A stretch of 19,441 bases of DNA from CAZRZN01 sp964604565 (lineage in GTDB: Bacteria > Pseudomonadota > Alphaproteobacteria > Rhodobacterales > Rhodobacteraceae). This document shows, piece after piece, positions 7,392-13,713 of the stretch; position 1 is the first letter of the stretch, and each line of letters begins with the position of its first letter. The position numbers and the translations under genes were made by a program. The notes under the pieces are model-generated. The model had not been told where the DNA came from. It did no database searches and saw only the letters and a program-made list of their open reading frames with translations. Location of the stretch: assembly GCA_964604565.1 (NCBI GenBank), contig CAZRZN010000059.1:1-19441 (forward strand), read 5' to 3'.

Positions 7392-8528
7392 ATGAGACTA
7401 TTGATGACAACAGGATTGGTGGCAACGGTCATGGCCACTGGTGTATATGCCGAAGGGCATCTGCCGCTGAAGGAGTTGCCGGATATCGCGGACCGCGACT
7501 ATTGGGTGCCCGACGAGGTCAACGCCGAAGGCAAGCTGGACGCCTTGCAAGAGGTCGTTGGTGCGGATGCGGTTCCGTTCGCCGGCATGCGCGATGAGCC
7601 GGTGCAGATCGCGCTGATCTATCCGTCGGCGGATACGTCAGACTTCTGGGCGCGCAACTATCTGGCGATGACGAAACGGCTCGACGAGTTGGGAATCGAA
7701 CATGAGACCACCGAGTTCGCGTCCCGTCAGATCGAACACTCATTGCAATCGACCTACGCGAACCAGGTCGCGCAGGACGCCGATCTCTACGACTACGTCA
7801 TCTTCGGCCCTTCCGAACTTGCGATACAGGCAGACAATATCGACAAGCTGGCCGCAAACGACGGTTTCAAGACCTACGTCTGGGCATTTCACACACCGTT
7901 GAAGGATCTCGAGGTTCAGCCCGATGTCTGGTTCGACTTTTCTTCGGCCGCGGGCGCCTTGACCATGTGCGACTACATGATCGAACGTCTGGGCGAAGGC
8001 GTGACCATGGCGATGAACCGCGGGATACCCGGCATCACCGACAACCAGAGGTCGGGCGATTTCAAGGCATGCGTCGAGGAAAGGGCCGGCTGGAATACGG
8101 TCTACGAACACTATGGCGAGTATCAGCGTGAAGGCGGTTTCGATGGAACGTCGCTGATCATGCAGGCCTACCCCGAAGCCACCGTCATTCACAACGCCAA
8201 CACCGCAATGGCGATGGGCTCGGTCGAGGCGCAGGTTTCCATGGGAAAAGAGAAGGAGATCTTCTCTACCGGCTGGGGCGGTACCGGGCTCGAGCTCGAA
8301 GCGATCCGTCGCGGCGAACTTGACGCGACACCGATGCGGATGGGCGACGATGTGGGCGCTGCGACTGCGGAGGCGATCAAGGCTGACCTTGAAGGTCGCG
8401 CCGAGGAGTTGCCTCTGGTCTTCCTCGGGCGGATCACGGTCGCGCACGACCAGATGCCCGTGGAAGAAATCGATGCTCTGGAGCAAGAGGCTTTCCGGTT
8501 CTCGGGTGTTGGCGCACTGGAGCGTTGA
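7392..8528 (+). CDS. LuxP-like periplasmic binding protein, cassette 2
   Basis: A 378-residue periplasmic protein whose signal peptide is cleaved after VYA near residue 20. Over most of its length it follows my memory of Vibrio LuxP, the AI-2 receptor. Shared parts include an N-terminal extension before the fold (YW..DE...AL.E.V.A..VPF), IALIYPSADTSDFWARN against LuxP VVYPGQQVSDYWVRN, STGWGGTGLELEAI against INGWGGGSAELDAI, PMRMGDDVG against VMRMNDDTG, and the ending EQEAFRFSG against KKRAFRYSD. LuxP contacts S79, W82, T266, W289 and R310 correspond to S83, W86, T271, W295 and R316; R220 is the likely counterpart of R215. Q77, N159 and D267 appear changed to D, A and A. Ligand may be AI-2-like or a different sugar. 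Encoded with an ABC ATPase and permease, not beside a LuxQ-type kinase, so uptake is the likely job. C193 and C227 might form a disulfide. Confidence 0.85.
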   Translation: MRLLMTTGLVATVMATGVYAEGHLPLKELPDIADRDYWVPDEVNAEGKLDALQEVVGADAVPFAGMRDEPVQIALIYPSADTSDFWARNYLAMTKRLDELGIEHETTEFASRQIEHSLQSTYANQVAQDADLYDYVIFGPSELAIQADNIDKLAANDGFKTYVWAFHTPLKDLEVQPDVWFDFSSAAGALTMCDYMIERLGEGVTMAMNRGIPGITDNQRSGDFKACVEERAGWNTVYEHYGEYQREGGFDGTSLIMQAYPEATVIHNANTAMAMGSVEAQVSMGKEKEIFSTGWGGTGLELEAIRRGELDATPMRMGDDVGAATAEAIKADLEGRAEELPLVFLGRITVAHDQMPVEEIDALEQEAFRFSGVGALER

Positions 8529-8537
8529 ACCAGGAAG

Positions 8538-8561
8538 AGGCGCGGCTTTTTGGCCGCGCCT
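8538..8561 (+). terminator. Hairpin after the LuxP-like gene (partial terminator or mRNA stabiliser)
   Basis: AGGCGCGGC (8538-8546) pairs perfectly with GCCGCGCCT (8553-8561) around TTTTTG. Only TT follows, so termination is likely partial at best and the next gene (8611) can still be read from the same transcript. It lies 10 bases after the binding-protein stop codon. Confidence 0.5.
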
Positions 8562-8610
8562 TGGAAAATCAGTCTCGGCCCTGTGGCCGAAAGCGAAGAA
8601 AGACGGGACG

Positions 8611-9543
8611 ATGTTCGGAGTGATAGAGGGAACCGGGTTCGAAGTCATCGATCCCAGCTTTGAAGCCTGCATTATAGGGCATGCACGGGTCGAACGCCTC
8701 TGGAGTGGCGCGCGGTGGTCTGAAGGTCCGGCATGGTTTGCCGCCGGACGCTATCTCATCTGGTCCGATATCCCGAACAATCGAATGATGCGGTTCGACG
8801 AAACCGACGGATCGGTTTCGATCTTCCGTCAACCATCGAGCAATGCAAATGGAAATGCAGTCGACCGTGAGGGACGGCTGATCACCTGCGAGCACCTGAC
8901 CCGCCGCGTCACGCGCACGGAACATGATGGCAGCGTGACCGTGGTCGCGGATGCCGTGGACGGCAGGCGCCTGAACTCACCCAACGACGTGGTCGTGAAG
9001 TCCGACGGATCGATTTGGTTCACGGACCCCAGCTACGGCATCTTGATGGACTACGAAGGTGAGCGTGCCGAGAGTGAAATTGGTGCCTGCCACGTTTATC
9101 GTGTTGACCCGTCGGGAAGCATCACCCGCGTCGCGGAGGATTACGTCAAACCGAACGGTCTCGCCTTTTCTCCGGATGAAGGCGCGCTTTACATCGCTGA
9201 CACGGGCATCACCCATGATCCAGACGGTCCCCGACACATTCGGCGTCACGACGTGAAGGATGACGGCACGCTGGGCGATGGCAAAGTCTTTGCAACCTGC
9301 ACGGAGGGGGTTTTTGACGGTTTTCGCCTCGACTTGGACGGACGTATCTGGACCTCCGCCGCCGACGGGGTTCATTGCCTCGACGCTTCGGGCACCCTGA
9401 TCGGAAAGGTCCATGTTCCCGAGTTTGTCGCGAACGTCTGCTTCGGTGGTCCGAAGCTGAATCGGCTGTTCATATGTGGCACCACATCGCTTTATTCGGT
9501 CTATCTGAATGTGAATGGTGTCTCACCTTTCGGGGCTCGCTGA
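8611..9543 (+). CDS. SMP-30/gluconolactonase-family lactone hydrolase
   Basis: A 310-residue six-bladed beta-propeller hydrolase that opens sugar lactones to aldonic acids using a divalent metal. Expected metal and active-site residues are present: E38 in SEGPAW, N125 in LNSPNDV, N182 in KPNGLAFSPDE and D236 in DGFRLDLDG. I chose the ATG at 8611, after the preceding hairpin; the frame is open further upstream to 8320, but that part lies inside the LuxP-like gene. There is no signal peptide, so it acts in the cytoplasm. Position behind two sugar importers suggests that the imported or oxidised sugar passes through a lactone. No dehydrogenase, kinase or aldolase is present in the operon, so the rest of the pathway must be elsewhere. 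The substrate lactone is unknown. Confidence 0.88.
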   Translation: MFGVIEGTGFEVIDPSFEACIIGHARVERLWSGARWSEGPAWFAAGRYLIWSDIPNNRMMRFDETDGSVSIFRQPSSNANGNAVDREGRLITCEHLTRRVTRTEHDGSVTVVADAVDGRRLNSPNDVVVKSDGSIWFTDPSYGILMDYEGERAESEIGACHVYRVDPSGSITRVAEDYVKPNGLAFSPDEGALYIADTGITHDPDGPRHIRRHDVKDDGTLGDGKVFATCTEGVFDGFRLDLDGRIWTSAADGVHCLDASGTLIGKVHVPEFVANVCFGGPKLNRLFICGTTSLYSVYLNVNGVSPFGAR

Positions 9544-9544
9544 G

Positions 9545-9949
9545 ATGCACCTTGAACCCACCCTGCGCCTGACCCATCGCGCCGCACTGGCCATGCTCGA
9601 AGCCGCAGTATCCAGGGCCGAGGCGCTCGGTCAGCCGCAATGCGTGGTGATCGTGGATGCAAGCGGTGTCGTTGTCGCCCAGTTGCGCATGACCGGCGCG
9701 AAATTCCTGAGCCTAAAGAGCGCGCTGGCCAAGGCGAGAACGGCGGCATCGACCGGCGCCCCGAGCGGAGACATTCCGGCAGCGGTCGCCCCCGCTATCG
9801 GCGCGGCAACAGAGGGCGACATGACAGGCTTGGCAGGCGGCTTTCCGATCTTGGCAGACGGCAACCTGGTTGGCGGAATCGGCATCGGTTCTGGCAGTCC
9901 CGATCAGGATTGCGAGGTCGCTCTCGCGGCGCTCTCGGCATTGAAATAA
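9545..9949 (+). CDS. GlcG/HbpS-family (DUF336-like) protein
   Basis: A 134-residue protein starting one base after the lactonase stop codon (TGAGATG), hence translationally coupled and the last gene of the operon. It shows the fold signature of the GlcG/HbpS/PduO-C group: an N-terminal helix (LTHRAALAMLEAAVSRAEALG), strand CVVIVDASGVVVAQLRM, helix with SLKSALAKARTAA, and the glycine-rich end GGFPILADGNLVGGIGIGSGS. Some members bind haem and others cobalamin; many sit in sugar or glycolate operons with no known activity. A start at 9515 in the same frame exists but would overlap the lactonase gene by 29 bases and lacks a better ribosome site. The exact role here is unknown. Confidence 0.85.
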   Translation: MHLEPTLRLTHRAALAMLEAAVSRAEALGQPQCVVIVDASGVVVAQLRMTGAKFLSLKSALAKARTAASTGAPSGDIPAAVAPAIGAATEGDMTGLAGGFPILADGNLVGGIGIGSGSPDQDCEVALAALSALK

Positions 9950-10221
9950 TAGGCTCGGCAAGTCACCGCATGACGCCGGCCTACATGGATAATGACAAGA
10001 AAACTCTTCACCGGCTTCAGGGTAGCTTGAACCGGAAAGGTTTCCGTTCTGTTTTGATGTGTCGTTCATGCTGGCTGAGCCTTGCAGGCAAAGGGACTTT
10101 TGCAGGCCAAGGCTGCGCGCCGCCTGCGAGGATTTCGAATTCCTTCGATGTATTCCAAGATTACCCACCCGGCAGAGCGTCGCGTTGACCATCATTGCTG
10201 CCCGAGGCTGGCAGGGCGACT

Positions 10222-10350
10222 ATGGAAAACCCACAGTCCGTGCGGGCTGACTTTCACGAGGTCACACATGCGATTGGTCTGAAAGCTGTGACAACACTGT
10301 TCGACGAAGCCGTTACTCATGGCTTTCGAGCTGCCAAGAACTTGATGTAG
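10222..10350 (+). CDS. Possible small protein, 42 residues, unknown
   Basis: This ORF is not recognised. It starts at ATG 10222 with GCAGGG about 7 bases upstream and ends TAG at 10348-10350. The product begins MENPQSVRADFHEVTHAIGL and looks helical and mixed-charge, with no signal peptide and no cysteines. It lies in the low-G+C stretch, so it may be a genuine short gene, the tail of a decayed larger one, or chance. No partner gene is adjacent. Confidence 0.25.
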   Translation: MENPQSVRADFHEVTHAIGLKAVTTLFDEAVTHGFRAAKNLM

Positions 10351-10434
10351 GGAATTCGACGCGCCGTGTCGCTTTCTAGTCCTCCTGACCCGTTTTTGGG
10401 ATGTTATCCCCCATTGAGAATGCCGTTCTCGCGG

Positions 10435-10522
10435 CTTTGATGATGTGACCGCTCTCCTGTGTGGATCGTTGCAGACCCACCTTTGCACAATGATGCCGTC
10501 GGGGGCGGTCACATCATCAAAG
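10435..10522. repeat. 88-bp element with perfect 18-bp inverted repeats
   Basis: CTTTGATGATGTGACCGC at 10435-10452 is the exact reverse complement of 10505-10522, with 52 bases between. In RNA the pairing could extend one base further on each side through G-U pairs. There is no T-run and no obvious target-site duplication in the flanks (…TCTCGCGG / TCCCTTCC…). Candidates are a small non-autonomous mobile element, a solo pair of insertion-sequence ends, or a bidirectional transcription stop. I do not recognise the repeat. Confidence 0.7.
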
Positions 10523-10832
10523 TCCCTTCCATGTTCAAATTCTCGGTTTCAGCGTCAAGTTCCATTCGTATCAATTCAAATGCAACCGGGATACTATCCA
10601 TATTCTCGAGCGTGATGGCCTTTTGGCGCCCCTGTGCAGTGCCGCAGATCGCGACTCTTTCCGTCGGATGATCTTCAGGCTTCCAAGGCCCGACCCCTTC
10701 ACGGTTTACCGGATCACGGGTCAATCGTCCGGTATAGGGGTGCATGGGGGGCGTGGATCCGGCAACGGTTGTATTGTGCGACCGCGAAGATATGTTGGAC
10801 CGAAACAGGGCGCCGGATGCGCCCTTTTTCAT
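10509..10832 (-). CDS. Doubtful minus-strand ORF, 107 codons
   Basis: An open frame whose C-terminal half (PEDHPTERVAICGTAQGRQK onwards, with an acidic helical-looking end) reads more like protein than most shadow frames. It has no convincing ribosome site, matches no family I know, and its start lies in the terminator before ytoQ. Its stop codon falls in the right arm of the inverted repeat. It could be a decayed gene fragment. It conflicts with the leader-RNA reading of the same DNA. Confidence 0.15.
   Translation of the reverse strand: MKKGASGALFRSNISSRSHNTTVAGSTPPMHPYTGRLTRDPVNREGVGPWKPEDHPTERVAICGTAQGRQKAITLENMDSIPVAFELIRMELDAETENLNMEGTLMM
10625..10830 (+). promoter_or_regulatory. Candidate leader RNA with alternative pairing upstream of ytoQ
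   Basis: GGCGCCCCTG (10625-10634) can pair with CAGGGCGCC (10806-10814) with one bulged C. The same 3' strand is also the left arm of the intrinsic terminator at 10807-10829. Mutually exclusive pairing of this kind is the usual layout of a riboswitch or attenuator. The enclosed ~170 bases include a further pair, ACCGGA with TCCGGT, around 10708-10734. I recognise no known aptamer class, and the promoter is not evident. Confidence 0.3.
10807..10829 (+). terminator. Intrinsic terminator just before the ytoQ ribosome site
   Basis: AGGGCGC (10807-10813) pairs with GCGCCCT (10819-10825) around CGGAT, followed immediately by a T-run (TTTTT counting the last stem base). The ytoQ Shine-Dalgarno GGAGG (10833-10837) starts 4 bases later and the ATG lies at 10844. 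A terminator this close to the start codon suggests transcription attenuation of ytoQ, or the end of an upstream small RNA. Confidence 0.7.
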
Positions 10833-10843
10833 GGAGGAACGAC

Positions 10844-11293
10844 ATGGGTTTGAACGTCTATCTGTCCGGCGAGATTCACACCGACTGGCGAGAACAGATC
10901 ATCGATGGTGCGCAGGGTCTCGACATCACCTTCAACGCGCCGGTGACGGATCACGCGGCGAGTGACGATTGCGGTGTCGAAACGCTTGGGGCGGAATCGG
11001 ACAAATACTGGCACGACCACAAGGGCGCGATGGTCAACGCCATCCGCACCCGCAAGGGGATCGCGGATGCGGATGTTGTCGTCGTGCGGTTTGGCGAAAA
11101 GTACAAACAGTGGAACGCTGCATTTGACGCCGGGTATGCCAGCGCTCTGGGCAAGTCCCTGATCATTCTGCAGCAGCCGGAGCATGACCACGCCCTGAAA
11201 GAAGTGGACGCGGCGGCATTGGCCATGGCCCGCACGCCTCAGCAGGTGGTGGACGTGTTGCGCTATGTCCTGACGGGCGCCCTGCCGGGCTAG
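10844..11293 (+). CDS. ytoQ: YtoQ-family protein
   Basis: A 149-residue cytoplasmic protein that follows my memory of Bacillus subtilis YtoQ across its length: NVYLSGEIHTDWREQI (4-19), then the hallmark FGEKYKQWNAAFDAGYA (83-99) and the SLIILQQPEHDHALKEVD segment (105-122). YtoQ proteins resemble the nucleoside 2-deoxyribosyltransferase fold, but no reaction is established that I know of. The start is set by GGAGG at 10833-10837. It stands alone: a low-G+C gap lies upstream and the next gene is convergent. Expression may be attenuated by the terminator immediately before the ribosome site. Confidence 0.88.
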   Translation: MGLNVYLSGEIHTDWREQIIDGAQGLDITFNAPVTDHAASDDCGVETLGAESDKYWHDHKGAMVNAIRTRKGIADADVVVVRFGEKYKQWNAAFDAGYASALGKSLIILQQPEHDHALKEVDAAALAMARTPQQVVDVLRYVLTGALPG

Positions 11294-11434
11294 GATCCGG
11301 TGTGCGTCCGCAATCCCCGTTGACAGAGCAGAGTTTGGGGCTGCGTATGCTGATGCACACTCGTCCGAGCAGCGCGGTGCGAGCGGTCGGACCCTTTCAC
11401 CCGACTGCCCGCATCAGGGGTCGCCAATCGTGCC

Positions 11435-12136
11435 TTACCCCTCGCGCGGGGGCGTATTCAGACCAATCTTGACGGCTGGTCGTTCAAGAAAGCGATCCAG
11501 ATAGGCCACCGCGTTCTTGTGATCCTCCCAGCCAACCGCCTCGCGCGTGCCGTAGAAATCCAGGGCACGCAGCCACGGGGCCAGCGCGATGTCTGCGATG
11601 GAATACTCCCCGGCGATCCAGTCGCGGCCCTCCAGTTGCGCCTCCACGACGGACAGGAGGCGCTTGGCTTCGTTCACGTAGCGGTCCCGCGGGCGGGGAT
11701 CCTCGATCTCCTTGCCGGCAAATTTCGAGAAATACCCCAGCTGGCCGAACATCGGTCCCACGCCCCCCATCTGGAACATCAGCCATTGCGTGATGGAGGC
11801 CTTTTCGACCGCGTTCTGACCCAGTAACTTGCCGGACTTCTCGGCGAGATACAGCAGGATGGCACCGGATTCGAACATCATGACGGGCGCACCGTCAGGC
11901 CCGTCGGGGTCGATGATCGCGGGGATCTTCCCATTCGGGTTGAGGCTCAGGAATTCCGGGCTCTTGACGTCTGTGTCCTTCAGCGTGACCAGATGCGCCT
12001 CGTAGGGCAGGCCGATTTCCTCCAGCATGATGGACGCCTTGACGCCATTCGGTGTCGGAAAGGAATACAGCTGGATGCGATCGGGATGTTGCGCTGGCCA
12101 ACGGGTGGAGATCGGGTGTGCGGCGAAGTCGAACAT
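11435..12136 (-). CDS. Glutathione S-transferase, Nu-class (YfcG/YghU)-like
   Basis: A 233-residue soluble enzyme. The thioredoxin-like N-terminal domain holds YSFPTPNGVKASIMLEE (24-40), with T28 and N30 in place of a catalytic Tyr/Ser/Cys as in Nu-class enzymes. LNPNGKIPAI (65-74) carries the cis-proline and FESGAILLYLAE (88-99) the glutamate-serine pair that binds the gamma-glutamyl group. The helical C-terminal domain spans roughly 105-220. Nu-class members bind two glutathiones or glutathione disulfide and show disulfide reductase activity, so a redox role is likely. AAAAGGATC precedes the ATG. It stands as a single gene, convergent with ytoQ; a 320-base gap separates it from ald upstream. 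Confidence 0.88.
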   Translation of the reverse strand: MFDFAAHPISTRWPAQHPDRIQLYSFPTPNGVKASIMLEEIGLPYEAHLVTLKDTDVKSPEFLSLNPNGKIPAIIDPDGPDGAPVMMFESGAILLYLAEKSGKLLGQNAVEKASITQWLMFQMGGVGPMFGQLGYFSKFAGKEIEDPRPRDRYVNEAKRLLSVVEAQLEGRDWIAGEYSIADIALAPWLRALDFYGTREAVGWEDHKNAVAYLDRFLERPAVKIGLNTPPREG

Positions 12137-12457
12137 GACAAGATCCTTTTCTACTTATTCAAGGCATGTAAGGCCTGCTTCCGGTTTGGAAAAGTGATCG
12201 GACTGTGCAGTGACGCAGGGACGATGTTGATGGGCCTTCTGGAATGTCGCGCCACGAACAGTGGCAGGCAGCGGGCAGATCGGGATCGGTGCCGCCGAAC
12301 ACCGAATGCACAGGCGTGCGGGGCAGGGCGCGAAAACCGGATGTCGGAACGCGACCCGAAGGCGCTGTGCCGGGCAAACGCGGCTTCGGATCACGGTCTG
12401 AGTGTTCGAGCCCAGCGGATACCCTGCTCCGGGAGTTTCGGCTTTTGGACGTGTCTG
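12137..12457. other. Intergenic stretch between ald and the GST gene
   Basis: About 320 bases with no gene I can support on either strand. It should contain the promoter of the GST gene (minus strand) and the 3' end of the ald transcript, but I see no clear consensus hexamers and no T-tailed hairpin. Confidence 0.5.
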
Positions 12458-13576
12458 TCAGTCCTTGATCACCAGTTGAGGCGACGTCACGTCCAGTCCC
12501 AGCGCCTTGCCCACCGCGTAATAAGTCAGCTTGCCTGCATGCACGTTCAGTCCCTCCAGCAGATGCGGGTCGTCGGCGCAGGCCTGCTTCCAGCCCTTGT
12601 CGGCCAAGGCCAGCATGAAGGGCATGGTTGCGTTTCCCAGAGCGATGGTCGACGTGCGCGCCACCGCGCCGGGCATGTTGGCCACGCAGTAATGCACAAT
12701 CCCGTCCACTTCGTAGATCGGGTTTTCATGTGTCGTGGCGCGCGACGTCTCAAAGCATCCGCCCTGGTCAATCGCCACGTCGACCACCACGGCCCCCGGC
12801 TTCATCTCTGACAGTTGCGCGCGGCTGACAAGTTTTGGCGCGGCGGCGCCGGGGATCAGCACCGCGCCGATCACCATGTCCGCCTCCGCGACCAGTTCGG
12901 CGGTGTTGCCGGCACTGGCGAAGCGGGTGCGGAACTGGCTGGAGAACACGTCGTCAAGGTAGCGCATCCGCGCCAGTGACCGGTCCAGCACGGTAACTTC
13001 CGCGCCCATGCCTGCCGCCACACGTGCGGCAAAGGTGCCGACGACACCACCGCCGATCACGGCGATCTTGGCCGGGCCGACACCGGGTACGCCGCCCATC
13101 AGGACGCCGCGCCCGCCATTGGCCTTTTGCAGCGACCACGCGCCCATCTGCGGTGCAAGCCTTCCTGCGACCTCGGACATGGGCGCCAGCAGGGGCAGGC
13201 CGCCGCGCCCGTCTGTCACGGTTTCATAGGCGATGCAGGTTGCGCCCGAAGCCAGCAGATCCCGTGTCTGTTCGGGGTCGGGCGCAAGGTGGAGGTAGGT
13301 GAACAGGACTTGCCCCTCGCGCAGCATGGCGCGTTCGACCGCCTGAGGCTCCTTGACCTTCACGATCATGTCCGCCGCGGCAAAGATTTCCTCGGCGGTG
13401 TCGGCCATGCGCGCGCCCGCGGCCAGATAATCCTCATCGGGGAAACCGGCGCCGGTGCCGGCACCCGTCTGCACGATCACCTCATGGCCATGGCCCACAG
13501 CTTCGCGTGCGGCATTGGGCGTCAGGCCGACACGGAATTCCTGCGGCTTGATCTCTGTCGGGCATCCGATCTTCAT
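12458..13576 (-). CDS. ald: Alanine dehydrogenase
   Basis: A 372-residue NAD-dependent enzyme interconverting L-alanine and pyruvate plus ammonia in the cytoplasm, usually a hexamer. Family length is matched exactly and the known residues fall in register: R15 (EFRVGL), K75 (VKVKEPQ), H96 (LHLAPD), the nucleotide-binding GGGVVG (175-180) with D198 ending the second strand (VTVLD), and D270 (VVVDVAIDQGG). Substrate-loop and C-terminal segments are intact. The start is set by AAGGAG (complement of 13586-13591) upstream of the ATG. It is divergent from an Lrp/AsnC-type gene, a common arrangement in which the regulator activates ald in response to alanine. Confidence 0.95.
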   Translation of the reverse strand: MKIGCPTEIKPQEFRVGLTPNAAREAVGHGHEVIVQTGAGTGAGFPDEDYLAAGARMADTAEEIFAAADMIVKVKEPQAVERAMLREGQVLFTYLHLAPDPEQTRDLLASGATCIAYETVTDGRGGLPLLAPMSEVAGRLAPQMGAWSLQKANGGRGVLMGGVPGVGPAKIAVIGGGVVGTFAARVAAGMGAEVTVLDRSLARMRYLDDVFSSQFRTRFASAGNTAELVAEADMVIGAVLIPGAAAPKLVSRAQLSEMKPGAVVVDVAIDQGGCFETSRATTHENPIYEVDGIVHYCVANMPGAVARTSTIALGNATMPFMLALADKGWKQACADDPHLLEGLNVHAGKLTYYAVGKALGLDVTSPQLVIKD

Positions 13577-13620
13577 GGCGCGTCTCCTTTTCCATCAGTG
13601 CGTTTCTTATCGCATCGACT

Positions 13621-13641
13621 GCTTGCAAACGGATCGCAAGC
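13621..13641. promoter_or_regulatory. Inverted repeat in the ald/lrp gap, site 1
   Basis: GCTTGC (13621-13626) and GCAAGC (13636-13641) form a palindrome with a 9-base centre. It lies 44 bases upstream of the ald start codon, a plausible binding position for the divergent Lrp/AsnC regulator. The length is close to the ~15-21 bp usual for the family. Confidence 0.4.
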
Positions 13642-13669
13642 TTGGTTTGTCTCAGGAGGCCAGACGCAC

Positions 13670-13688
13670 GATCTTTCGAAGAAAGATC
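13670..13688. promoter_or_regulatory. Inverted repeat in the ald/lrp gap, site 2
   Basis: GATCTTTC (13670-13677) and GAAAGATC (13681-13688) flank a 3-base centre and form a perfect 8-bp-arm palindrome. It lies 25 bases before the lrp-type start codon and upstream of its Shine-Dalgarno (GGAGG, ~13698). It could be an autoregulatory operator or form a hairpin in the 5' untranslated region. Confidence 0.45.
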
Positions 13689-13713
13689 AACTTTATCGGA
13701 GGTTCTTGCAGGA

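Larger units (their letters stand above)
9950..10843. other. Gene-poor, lower-G+C stretch between glcG-like gene and ytoQ
   Basis: About 890 bases without a recognisable protein family. Base composition drops visibly, especially between ~10220 and 10640. It holds a 42-codon ORF, an 88-bp inverted-repeat element, a weak minus-strand ORF and a possible leader RNA with terminator before ytoQ; each is listed separately. A short perfect palindromic pair, CGGAAA/TTTCCG (10033-10046, 2-base loop), is the only hairpin I see close after the operon end, and it is not a convincing terminator. Confidence 0.5.

Noticed and set aside
8320..8610. Upstream extension of the lactonase frame
   Set aside because: It overlaps the LuxP-like gene by ~200 bases, and the family's N-terminus fits a start at 8611.
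10033..10046. CGGAAA/TTTCCG palindrome as terminator of the transport operon
   Set aside because: The 2-base loop is too small for a hairpin of full length, and the following T-run is interrupted.
12404..12413. tRNA T-loop-like string GTTCGAGCCC in the ald/GST gap
   Set aside because: No acceptor, D or anticodon stem can be built around it on either strand.
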